Below are positions 9,033 through 16,732 of a stretch of DNA of 64,000 bases, in pieces. Source of the stretch: CAZUAQ01 sp964618455. Its GTDB lineage: Bacteria; Planctomycetota; Phycisphaerae; UBA1845; PWPN01. Numbering within the stretch: the first letter of the stretch is position 1; each line of letters opens with the position of its first letter. The notes beneath the pieces are model-generated. The model was given only the letters and a program-made list of their open reading frames with translations. It was not told where the DNA came from and did no database searches. Location of the stretch: positions 1 through 64,000 of the forward strand of contig CAZUAQ010000004.1 in NCBI GenBank assembly GCA_964618455.1, written 5' to 3'. The translations under genes and the position numbers were made by a program.

Positions 9033-9617
9033 ATGGCCACGCGAGGTGCCCCGTTGAACCTGATGACCACCCCCAAGACGTTTCGAGATGAAGTGATGGA
9101 CGAGACCCCGAACGGCCGGCGCCTGGAGAACTGCATCCAGTGCGGCACGTGCGGAGGAAGCTGCCCGAACGGCGCGGAGATGGATTACACGCCGCGCGGC
9201 ATCTTCGCCCTGCTGCTGGCCGACGAAAAGGAGAAGGTGCTCTCGTCCAACACGATGTGGCAATGCGTCTCGTGCTATTTCTGCACGTCGCGTTGCCCGC
9301 ACAACATTCCGATCACGGACGTCATGTACACCCTCAAGCGCATCAGCATGCGGGAGGGCAAAGCCAAGGATCCCGACGCCCCCGCCCTGGCGAAAGCGTT
9401 CACACATTACGTCGACAAGTACGGCCGCAGTTTCGAAATGGGGCTGGCCACGCGGTATCACCTGCTCCAGCGTCCCGTGGCGGCCATGAAGATGGGCGGC
9501 ATGGGCATGGCGATGTTCAAGCGGGGCCGCATGGCGATGAGCCCCTCGAAGATCAAGGGCGTCGGCCAGCTCCAGGCCATCATCAAGCGAGCACGTGAAC
9601 TCGGAGGTGCATCGTGA
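9033..9617 (+). CDS. hdrC: Heterodisulfide reductase subunit C-like iron-sulfur protein
   Basis: A 194-residue ferredoxin-like subunit that passes electrons between HdrA and the HdrB catalytic subunit. It carries two [4Fe-4S] motifs: CIQCGTCGGSCP (Cys 34, 37, 40, 44) and CVSCYFCTSRCP (Cys 78, 81, 84, 88). The Met-rich stretch KMGGMGMAMFKRGRMAM near the C-terminus is typical of the family. Two starts are possible. ATG 9033 gives 194 residues; ATG 9063 lies 15 bases after GAGGTG and would give 184. The frame is open upstream but lacks family similarity. The stop overlaps the GTG of hdrB by four bases (9614-9617), so translation is probably coupled. Confidence 0.88.
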   Translation: MATRGAPLNLMTTPKTFRDEVMDETPNGRRLENCIQCGTCGGSCPNGAEMDYTPRGIFALLLADEKEKVLSSNTMWQCVSCYFCTSRCPHNIPITDVMYTLKRISMREGKAKDPDAPALAKAFTHYVDKYGRSFEMGLATRYHLLQRPVAAMKMGGMGMAMFKRGRMAMSPSKIKGVGQLQAIIKRARELGGAS

Positions 9618-10489
9618 AGTACGCGTTCTATCCAGGCTGTTCCCTCGAAGTGAATGCCTCGGCCTATGACGTCTCGGTCAAGGGCGTGGCCCGGGTGCTG
9701 GGTCTCGAACTCCAGGAGCTGGAGGACTGGAACTGCTGCGGGGCCACCGAATACTTCACGCAGGACGAGTTGACCGCCTGCGCCGTCATCGCCCGCAACC
9801 TGGCGATGGTCAACGGTGGATGCAACCAGATCACCGCGCCCTGCGCCGCCTGCTACCTGAACCTCAAGAAAGTCGACGCGTTGATGGCCGAGCATGAGGA
9901 CATGAACGCCAAGGTCAACGATGCCCTCTCGGCAGGTGGGCTGAACTACAAGCCGGGCTCGCTCGAGATCCGCCACTTCCTCGAAATCCTGTATGAGGAT
10001 GTCGGCGAGGAGAAGATCAAGGCCAAGGTCACCAAGCCGCTCAAGGGTCTGCGTGTCGCGCCGTACTACGGCTGCCAGGTGGTGCGTCCGTTCAAGGACT
10101 TCGACGATCCCGAGTACCCCATGAAGATGGACGAGATCCTCTCGTGGCTCGGCGCGGAGATCGTGGACTATCCCGTCAAGAGTCACTGCTGCGGCGGACA
10201 CATGACGCAGATCAGCGAGCCCGAGGCCTTCGAACTGATTCGCCGCCTGCTCTACAGCGCCGACGTGTACGAGGCCGACGTCATCGCCTGCATGTGCCCG
10301 ATGTGCCAGTTAAACCTCGACGCCTACCAGGGCCGGGTGAACAACTACTTCAACACCGAATACAAACTCCCGATCCTCTACTTCACGCAATTGATCGGGC
10401 TGGCCTTCGGTTTGTCGGAAAGTGAGATGGGCCTCGGGAAGGAAATCGTGTCCGCCAAGCCGGTGCTGTCCACGAAAGTGACCGCATGA
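9614..10489 (+). CDS. hdrB: Heterodisulfide reductase subunit B-like (CCG-domain) protein
   Basis: A 291-residue subunit that in methanogens holds the two noncubane [4Fe-4S] clusters reducing CoM-S-S-CoB. Both CCG domains are intact. The first has YPGCSLE, NCCGATEY and CAACYLN; the second has YGCQVV, HCCGGHM and CPMCQLN. Bacteria lack this heterodisulfide, so the true acceptor is unknown. The start is the GTG at 9614, overlapping hdrC, with GGAGGTG before it. HdrA follows after 46 bases. Length and cysteine layout match methanogen HdrB. Confidence 0.92.
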   Translation: MKYAFYPGCSLEVNASAYDVSVKGVARVLGLELQELEDWNCCGATEYFTQDELTACAVIARNLAMVNGGCNQITAPCAACYLNLKKVDALMAEHEDMNAKVNDALSAGGLNYKPGSLEIRHFLEILYEDVGEEKIKAKVTKPLKGLRVAPYYGCQVVRPFKDFDDPEYPMKMDEILSWLGAEIVDYPVKSHCCGGHMTQISEPEAFELIRRLLYSADVYEADVIACMCPMCQLNLDAYQGRVNNYFNTEYKLPILYFTQLIGLAFGLSESEMGLGKEIVSAKPVLSTKVTA

Positions 10490-10535
10490 GCGCAAAAACG
10501 CGTCACCGGATCGAATATCGCAAGGGAGATTGACC

Positions 10536-12572
10536 ATGGCCGAAAAAGTCGGCGTCTACATTTGCCACTGCGGAAGTAACATCGCCAACAAGGTCGATTG
10601 CGAGCAGGTCGCGAACTGGGCCGGGACCACGGTGGACAACGTCACCGTCTCCAAGGACTACAAGTTCATGTGCTCCTCGCTGGGTCAGTCCATGATCGAG
10701 GAGGACATCAAGGAGAAGGGGCTCACCCGCGTAGTGGTCGGCGCCTGCTCCCCCCACCTGCACGAGAAGACCTTCCGCCGGGCCTGCTCCAACGCCGGGC
10801 TGAACCCGTACCTCATGCAGATGGTCAACATTCGCGAGCACGTCTCCTGGATCACGGAGGAGAAGGAGCTTGGCACGGAAAAGGCCAAGGCGCTCGTCGC
10901 CGCCGCCGTGAAGCGGGTCATCCACCAGGAACCACTCGAACCGAAGAAGGTCGACGTCAACCCGAAAACGCTCGTCGTCGGCGGCGGTATCGCCGGTCTC
11001 CAGGCCACGCTCGAACTCGCCGACGCCGGTTACCACGTCTACCTCGTCGAACGCGACCCCAGCATCGGCGGGCACATGGCCCAGTTCGACAAGACCTTCC
11101 CGACGCTCGACTGCTCCGCCTGCATTCTCACGCCGAAGATGTCCGAGGCAGGCCAGCATGAGAACGTGACGCTCTACACCTACTCCGAACTGGAGGAGGT
11201 CACCGGTTCGGTGGGCAACTTCAAGGTGAAGATTCGCCAGAAAGCCCGTTACGTCCTCGAAGACCCCTGCACCGGCTGCGGCGCCTGCGTCGAGAAATGC
11301 CCGCGCAACGTCGTCGATGAGGACTTCGAGGCCGGTCTCGGCAAGCGCAAGGCCATCTACATGCCCTTCCCGCAGGCCGTACCCAAGATCCCGGTCATCG
11401 ACGTCGACTCCTGCATCAAGTTCCAGCGCGACAAGTGCGGCGTCTGTGCGAAGACCTGCCCCACCGATGCCATCGACTACAAACAGGAAGACGAAATCAT
11501 CGAGCTGGACGTCGGCAACATCATCCTGGCCACCGGGTGGGATCTCTTCGATTGCTCGAAGATGCCGCAGTACGGATACAAGCGCCTGGCCAACGTCTAC
11601 ACGAACATGGAATTCGAGCGGTTGTGCAACGCCGCCGGACCGACCAACGGCAAGATCGTCATGCGGGACGGTAAGACCGAGCCCGAGTCCGTGGCTATCG
11701 TCCACTGCGTCGGCAGCCGCGATTCGAATCACAACACGTACTGCTCGTCCGTCTGCTGCATGGCGGCGATGAAGTTCGGCCATCTCGTCCTCGAGAAGAC
11801 CAACGCGAAGGTCTACTCCTTCTACATCGACATGCGGCCGAACCAGAAGGATTACGAAGAGTTCTACCAGCGGCTGCTCGAGGAGGGCATGAATTTCGTC
11901 CGCGGCAAGGTGGCGGAGATCACCGACGCGGCCCGCATGCCCGGCGAAGAAGGCAAACTCATCATCCAGTGCGAAGATACGCTGATGGGCAAGCAGCGGC
12001 GTATCCCCGTGGACATGGTGGTTCTGATGGGCGCCCTCGAGCCGCGCCACGATGCCAAGGAGATGGGCCTCAAGTGCGGGATTTCGTGCAGCATGGCCGG
12101 CTGGTTCACCGAGCGACATCCGAAGCTCGATCCCGTGGCGACCATGACCGACGGCGTCTTCATCGCCGGGTCTTGCCAGGGGCCGAAAGACATTCCCGCC
12201 TCGGTTGCCCAGGGCGCGGCTGCTGCCGCCAGGGTGGCAGGCATGATCACCAAGGGCAGCGTCGAGATCGAACCCATCGTCGCGACCATCAACGAGGACG
12301 AGTGCTCCGGCTGCCGGATCTGCAACAACATGTGCCCCTACAACGCCATCGAGTACGACGCCGAACGTAACGTAAGTCATGTGCTGCCGGCGCTGTGCAA
12401 GGGGTGCGGCACGTGTGTGGCGGCGTGCCCCGCCCAGGTCATCACCGGGGCGCACTTCAACAACGATCAGATCTTCGCGGAGATTGAAGGGGCCTTGTGG
12501 GACGCCATGCCGGTCAACGGGAACGGTCATGGCGCGCGGTCCAGCGTATCCGAGGAGGCCGTGACCGCCTAG
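10536..12572 (+). CDS. hdrA: Heterodisulfide reductase subunit A-like flavin-bifurcating protein
   Basis: A 678-residue FAD and multi-[4Fe-4S] protein, the electron-bifurcating core of Hdr complexes. The N-terminus has the HdrA-type CHCGSN motif. The FAD-binding domain shows GGGIAGLQATLELA and the CSACILTPKM segment. Four ferredoxin-type motifs follow: CTGCGACVEKCP, CIKFQRDKCGVCAKTCP, CSGCRICNNMCP and CKGCGTCVAACP. Length agrees with stand-alone methanogen HdrA of about 660 residues. ATG 10536 follows GGGAGA; a TTG six bases earlier is less likely. The C-terminus ends in a low-complexity NGNGHG tail, also found on the hydrogenase small subunit in this operon. A 748-residue antisense frame is a shadow. 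Confidence 0.94.
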   Translation: MAEKVGVYICHCGSNIANKVDCEQVANWAGTTVDNVTVSKDYKFMCSSLGQSMIEEDIKEKGLTRVVVGACSPHLHEKTFRRACSNAGLNPYLMQMVNIREHVSWITEEKELGTEKAKALVAAAVKRVIHQEPLEPKKVDVNPKTLVVGGGIAGLQATLELADAGYHVYLVERDPSIGGHMAQFDKTFPTLDCSACILTPKMSEAGQHENVTLYTYSELEEVTGSVGNFKVKIRQKARYVLEDPCTGCGACVEKCPRNVVDEDFEAGLGKRKAIYMPFPQAVPKIPVIDVDSCIKFQRDKCGVCAKTCPTDAIDYKQEDEIIELDVGNIILATGWDLFDCSKMPQYGYKRLANVYTNMEFERLCNAAGPTNGKIVMRDGKTEPESVAIVHCVGSRDSNHNTYCSSVCCMAAMKFGHLVLEKTNAKVYSFYIDMRPNQKDYEEFYQRLLEEGMNFVRGKVAEITDAARMPGEEGKLIIQCEDTLMGKQRRIPVDMVVLMGALEPRHDAKEMGLKCGISCSMAGWFTERHPKLDPVATMTDGVFIAGSCQGPKDIPASVAQGAAAAARVAGMITKGSVEIEPIVATINEDECSGCRICNNMCPYNAIEYDAERNVSHVLPALCKGCGTCVAACPAQVITGAHFNNDQIFAEIEGALWDAMPVNGNGHGARSSVSEEAVTA

Positions 12573-12585
12573 CGGGAGAAGAGTC

Positions 12586-13083
12586 ATGAGTGAGACACGA
12601 TTTGAACCCAAGATCGTCGGCTTTCTGTGCAACTGGTGCTCGTACCGCGCCGCGGATATGGCCGGCACGGCGCGCATCAAGCAATCCCCCAATGTGCGCA
12701 TCATTCGCGTGATGTGCAGTGGGCGCGTGGATCCCTCCTTCGTGCTCAAGGCGTTCTCGCTCGGGGCGGACGGGGTCCTGATCGCCGGTTGCCATCCGGG
12801 TGAGTGCCACTACATCGAGCAGAACTACAAGACGATCCGTCGCTACGCGATGCTGCAGAAGACGGTTCAGCAGTTCGGCATCGAGAAGAATCGGCTCAAC
12901 CTGGTGTGGGCGTCGGCGGCGGAAGGCGCGTACCTCGCCGAAGCGGTCAACACGATGGTCGAGAATGTGCGGGCGCTCGGCCCGCTGAACTGGCAAGGCA
13001 ACTGGCAGGAACGCCCGGAAGCCCTCGAGGCCATCGAGAAGATGGCGGCCGAACACGCCGAAGCCATGGAGGTGCCGGTATGA
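12586..13083 (+). CDS. mvhD: MvhD-like [2Fe-2S] subunit linking hydrogenase to HdrA
   Basis: A 165-residue FlpD/MvhD family protein that carries a [2Fe-2S] cluster and bridges the hydrogenase and HdrA. Family features are visible: GFLCNWCSYRAADMAG at the start, then VMCSGRVDPSF and AGCHPGECHYI, which supply the conserved cysteines. It begins 13 bases after hdrA and its stop overlaps the ATG of mvhG (13080-13083). This gene order, hdrA then mvhD then mvhG then mvhA, matches the physical contacts known in the methanogen complex. The ATG has GGGAGAAG in front. Confidence 0.92.
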   Translation: MSETRFEPKIVGFLCNWCSYRAADMAGTARIKQSPNVRIIRVMCSGRVDPSFVLKAFSLGADGVLIAGCHPGECHYIEQNYKTIRRYAMLQKTVQQFGIEKNRLNLVWASAAEGAYLAEAVNTMVENVRALGPLNWQGNWQERPEALEAIEKMAAEHAEAMEVPV

Positions 13084-14084
13084 GCGAAGCAAAAGGCAAA
13101 CTGGCGATCTACTGGGCGGCGTCCTGCGGAGGGTGCGAGATCTCGATCCTCGCCCTGAACGAGAAGATCCTCGACGTCCACAAGCACTTCGACATCGTCT
13201 TTTTCCCGTGCGGCGCGGACGGCAAGGTGCGCGACGTGGAGAAGATGGCCGACGGCGAGATCGATGTGTGCCTGTTCAACGGCGGCATTCGCACCAGCGA
13301 ACAGGAGTACATGGCTCAGCTCATGCGGGCCAAGTCGAAAGTGCTCGTCGCATTCGGGTCGTGCGCCATGGAAGGGTGCATCCCCGGCCTGGCAAACATG
13401 AGCAACAGGGACGAGATCTTCGCGACGAATTACCACGACTGCCCGTCGGTGGATAACCCCGATCGCGTCGTGCCCCTGCCGGAGACGGAGGCGCCCGAAG
13501 GCACGCTGCACCTGCCGACCTTCTACGACACGCTCAAGACGCTCGACCAGACGGTCAAGGTGGATTACTACCTCCCCGGCTGCCCTCCCGAGGCGGAGCG
13601 GATCTGGGAAGCCGTCGAAGCCATCGTCACCGGAAAGCTGCCCGCCCCGGGCTCAGTGATCGGCGAGGCCACGACCGTGTGCGACTTCTGCAAGCGCACC
13701 CGCACCGAGAAGAAGATCAAGGAGTTCAAGCGGACTTGGGAGGTCATTCCCGATGACGAAACCTGCCTGCTGGAACAGGGCCTGATCTGCTGCGGCATCG
13801 CGACCCGCGCCGGTTGCGGCGCCAAGTGCCCGCAGGTCAATTCGCCCTGCATCGGCTGCTACGGCCCGAACGAGGACGTGCAGGACTACGGCGCGCGGTT
13901 GATGACCGCATTGGCGTCGGTGATCGACTCCAACGACCCCGAAGAGATCGAAAAGATCATCGACAAGGGCCTGCCCGACCCGGTCGGCCAGCTCTACCGC
14001 TTCAGCCTGGCGCGAAGCCTTCTGCGGCGCGGCAAGCTGACCAGTGCCAATCACGGGAATGGAAACGGCAACGGGCACGCGTAA
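13080..14084 (+). CDS. mvhG: [NiFe] hydrogenase small subunit, MvhG-like (group 3c)
   Basis: A 334-residue iron-sulfur subunit that takes electrons from the [NiFe] site. The N-terminus SCGGCEIS supplies the first ligands of the proximal cluster, with GSCAMEGCIPG and YLPGCPPEAE following. The C-terminal half has further cysteine motifs (CDFCKRTR, ICCGIATRAGCGAKCP, SPCIGCYG) for the other clusters. There is no Tat signal, as expected for a cytoplasmic group 3 enzyme. The start ATG overlaps the mvhD stop by four bases. The last 15 residues are a low-complexity Asn-Gly-His tail. Confidence 0.93.
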   Translation: MSEAKGKLAIYWAASCGGCEISILALNEKILDVHKHFDIVFFPCGADGKVRDVEKMADGEIDVCLFNGGIRTSEQEYMAQLMRAKSKVLVAFGSCAMEGCIPGLANMSNRDEIFATNYHDCPSVDNPDRVVPLPETEAPEGTLHLPTFYDTLKTLDQTVKVDYYLPGCPPEAERIWEAVEAIVTGKLPAPGSVIGEATTVCDFCKRTRTEKKIKEFKRTWEVIPDDETCLLEQGLICCGIATRAGCGAKCPQVNSPCIGCYGPNEDVQDYGARLMTALASVIDSNDPEEIEKIIDKGLPDPVGQLYRFSLARSLLRRGKLTSANHGNGNGNGHA

Positions 14085-14117
14085 GCGCATGCCATTTTGA
14101 TACGGAGCATCAGGATC

Positions 14118-15587
14118 ATGAAGCGAATCTCGATTGATCCCGTCACGCGGCTGGAAGGCCACGGCAAGATCGACATCTTCCTCAACGACGAGGGCGAGGT
14201 CGCCAACGCCTACATCCAGATTCCCGAGCTGCGCGGATTCGAACGGTTCTGTGTCGGGCGACCGGCCGAGGATCTGCCGAACCTCACGTCGCGCATCTGC
14301 GGCGTCTGCCCGGAAGCGCACCACATGGCCGCCACCAAGGCCCTGGACCGCGTCTTCCACGTCGATCCGCCGCCGACGGCCAAGAAGCTGCGCGAGATGT
14401 TCTACTCGATCTTCTACGTCACCGATCACACCACGCATTTCTACGCGCTGGGTGGACCGGACTTCATCTGTGGGCCCGACGCCCCGCCGGCCGAGCGCAA
14501 TATCCTCGGCGTGATTCAAAAGGTCGGCATGGACATCGCCGGTAAGGTCATCAACATGCGCAAGACGGGCCACGATCTGATCCAGATGATCGGCGGACGG
14601 CGCGTGCATCCGAACTGGGGCCTGCCCGGCGGCGTGAGCAAGGGCATCAACGAAGAACAGCGCAAGGAGATCGAAGCCAAGGGACGCGAGGCGATCGAGT
14701 TCGCGCAGTTCTCGCTGAAGATTTTCGATGACATCGTCCTAGGCAACACCGATTACGTCGATCTCATCAAGAACGATGCCTACATCCACGAGACCTACAA
14801 TATGGGCCTCGTTGATGCGAACAACAAGAGCAATTTCTACGATGGCATGGTGCGCGTCACCGGCCTCGAAGGCGAAGAGGTGCTCAAGTACGATTGCAGC
14901 GAATATCGCGAGCACATCGCCGAACACGTCGAGTCCTGGTCGTACCTGAAGTTCCCGTACCTTCGCAAGATCGGCTGGAAGGGTTTCGTCGACGGCAAGG
15001 ATTCGGGTGTGTATAAGGCCACGCCGCTGTCGCGCTGCAACGCCGCCGACGGCATGGCCACGCCGCTCGCCCAGAAGGCCTACGAGCGGATGTATGAGAC
15101 CCTTGGCGGCAAGCCGATTCACCACACGCTCGCCACGCACTGGGCGCGGCTGGTCGAGTTGCTGTACGCCGCCGAGCGCTGGGTCGAACTCGCCACCGAT
15201 CCGGAGATCACCGGCAAGGAATACCGTGTTCTGCCGACCGAGACACCGACCGAGGGTGTCGGCTGCGTCGAAGCGCCCCGCGGCACGCTGACGCATCACT
15301 ACGCCACCGACGAGCGCGGCATCATCACCAAGGTCAACCTGATCGTCGGCACGACCAACAATAACGCCCCGATCAACATGTCCATCAAGAAGGCGGCGAT
15401 GGGGCTCATCAAGAAGGGCCCCGTCATCCGCGAGGGTCTGCTGAACCGCGTGGAAATGGCGTTCCGGGCGTACGATCCCTGCTTCGGATGCGCCACGCAT
15501 CACCTGGCCGGCGAGATGCCGCTGGAAGTCATCATCCGTCAGCCCGACGGCGCGGAGATCGAACGGCTGCGGCAGAATCTGGATTGA
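14118..15587 (+). CDS. mvhA: [NiFe] hydrogenase large subunit, MvhA-like (group 3c)
   Basis: A 489-residue catalytic subunit that binds the Ni-Fe active site and splits or forms H2. Both ligand motifs are intact: RICGVCPEAHH (Cys 61 and 64) near the N-terminus and DPCFGCATHH (Cys 455 and 458) near the C-terminus. About 27 residues follow the second motif, which fits a C-terminal extension removed by a maturation protease, and a protease gene is next. Together with mvhD, mvhG and the hdr genes this indicates the group 3c methyl-viologen-reducing type. ATG 14118 gives the family-typical N-terminus MKRISIDPVTRLEGHGK. The hypA-F accessory genes are not in this window. Confidence 0.94.
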   Translation: MKRISIDPVTRLEGHGKIDIFLNDEGEVANAYIQIPELRGFERFCVGRPAEDLPNLTSRICGVCPEAHHMAATKALDRVFHVDPPPTAKKLREMFYSIFYVTDHTTHFYALGGPDFICGPDAPPAERNILGVIQKVGMDIAGKVINMRKTGHDLIQMIGGRRVHPNWGLPGGVSKGINEEQRKEIEAKGREAIEFAQFSLKIFDDIVLGNTDYVDLIKNDAYIHETYNMGLVDANNKSNFYDGMVRVTGLEGEEVLKYDCSEYREHIAEHVESWSYLKFPYLRKIGWKGFVDGKDSGVYKATPLSRCNAADGMATPLAQKAYERMYETLGGKPIHHTLATHWARLVELLYAAERWVELATDPEITGKEYRVLPTETPTEGVGCVEAPRGTLTHHYATDERGIITKVNLIVGTTNNNAPINMSIKKAAMGLIKKGPVIREGLLNRVEMAFRAYDPCFGCATHHLAGEMPLEVIIRQPDGAEIERLRQNLD

Positions 15588-15628
15588 GTCGGATCGTTTC
15601 GTCACGGTGGGGGCATGGGAACTCGGAC

Positions 15629-16102
15629 ATGAAGATCCTGGTCATCGGTCTCGGGAATCCACTTCTCTGCGACGACAGCGTCGGCCTGCACGTCGTGGAT
15701 CGGCTGCGCGCGCAACTCCCCTTTGACGAAGATGTGGAACTCGGAGAGGACCACTGGGGCGGTCTGCGTTTGATGGAGCGCATGATCGGCTATGACTTTG
15801 CCGTCGTGGTCGATGCCATCCGCACCGGCGCCCCCCCGGGCACGATTCACCTGCTCGATCCCGAAGACATCCCCACGCAACGCAGCGCTTCGGCGCACGA
15901 TGCCACGCTGACGACCGCCCTGGATCTCGGGCGCCGCGCCGGCGTCCATCTGCCCGAGACTCGGAATATCCGTCTGATCGGCATCGAAGCCGATGACATC
16001 ACCACGTTCAGTGAAACCTGCACGCCGCCCGTGGCCGAAGCCATCCCCCGGGCCGTCGTGGCAGTGGAAGCTGCACTCGAAGAAATGAGGGTCGCATCAT
16101 GA
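15629..16102 (+). CDS. [NiFe] hydrogenase maturation endopeptidase (HyaD/HycI/FrcD type)
   Basis: A 157-residue protease that would cleave the C-terminal tail of the MvhA precursor after nickel insertion. The start MKILVIGLGNPLLCDDSVGLH is the signature of the family, with Asp in the DDS motif as metal ligand. A second acidic segment, VVVDAIRTGAPPGT, and the later AHDATL stretch also fit. It starts 41 bases after mvhA and overlaps the next gene by four bases (ATGA, 16099-16102). Position directly after the large subunit supports a dedicated partner role. Confidence 0.9.
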   Translation: MKILVIGLGNPLLCDDSVGLHVVDRLRAQLPFDEDVELGEDHWGGLRLMERMIGYDFAVVVDAIRTGAPPGTIHLLDPEDIPTQRSASAHDATLTTALDLGRRAGVHLPETRNIRLIGIEADDITTFSETCTPPVAEAIPRAVVAVEAALEEMRVAS

Positions 16103-16545
16103 TATCCCCGGAACAACTCCGCCGATTCCCCTACTTCTCCGGTGTCTCTGACGAAAGTCTGAAGCAGATCGCCATGCTCAGCGACGAGAAGGATTTGGCC
16201 GCCAACGAGGAGGTCTTCGCGGACGAAGCGACGATGGAGTACCTCTACATAATCACCAGGGGCGAGGTCGATATCCAATGCGTCTTCGACGGTGGAGGGC
16301 GCAAGGTCGTCGATACGCTGGTGCCCGGGGAATTGCTGTCCTGGTCGGCGCTCGTCGAACCGTACAAAGCCACCGCCGCCGCCGTGGCGACCAAGCCTGG
16401 TGCCTTGATCACGATCGAGGCGGCCGGCCTTCGTGCGCTGATGGAGAAAGATCATACGCTCGGATTCATACTCATGACCGAGGTCGCCAAGGCGGTCAGC
16501 CATCGACTCTCCGGTTCGCGGGTGCAACTCGCCGCCATGAGCTGA
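16099..16545 (+). CDS. Stand-alone cyclic nucleotide-binding domain protein
   Basis: A 148-residue Crp/cNMP-binding fold with no DNA-binding domain. The opening RRFPYFSGVSDESLKQIA, the EEVFADEA turn and the YIITRGEVDIQ strand are typical. The phosphate-binding cassette region reads PGELLSWSALVEPYKATAAA, which lacks the classical FGExALL...R-A form, so the ligand is uncertain. It is the last gene of the hydrogenase operon and overlaps the protease by four bases. Such proteins could sense a redox or nucleotide signal and act on the complex by contact rather than on DNA (inference). Confidence 0.8.
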   Translation: MISPEQLRRFPYFSGVSDESLKQIAMLSDEKDLAANEEVFADEATMEYLYIITRGEVDIQCVFDGGGRKVVDTLVPGELLSWSALVEPYKATAAAVATKPGALITIEAAGLRALMEKDHTLGFILMTEVAKAVSHRLSGSRVQLAAMS

Positions 16546-16596
16546 ACGATCCCGACGACCGCGTCCTTACGCGTTCATGGACGCTGCGAAGTGCCC

Positions 16597-16631
16597 GCAC
16601 CCCGGCGGTTTGACTGCCGGGGTGCTTTTTT
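16597..16631 (+). terminator. Strong intrinsic terminator closing the hydrogenase operon
   Basis: Perfect 10-base arms GCACCCCGGC (16597-16606) and GCCGGGGTGC (16616-16625) with a 9-base loop, followed directly by six Ts. It lies 52 bases after the cNMP-domain gene. Confidence 0.9.
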
Positions 16632-16732
16632 GGGGGGGCGGGACTGCTTTGACGAGGATTGATGCGGTACGTAATCTTGTATCGTCTCGTGTTGATACTC
16701 TGACTGAAATCAGCTTTCCGGGGAGCACGAAC

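Noticed and set aside
10503..12749. 748-codon minus-strand frame
   Set aside because: It is antisense to hdrA and mvhD, with no domain and an Arg/Asp/Leu-rich composition typical of shadow frames.
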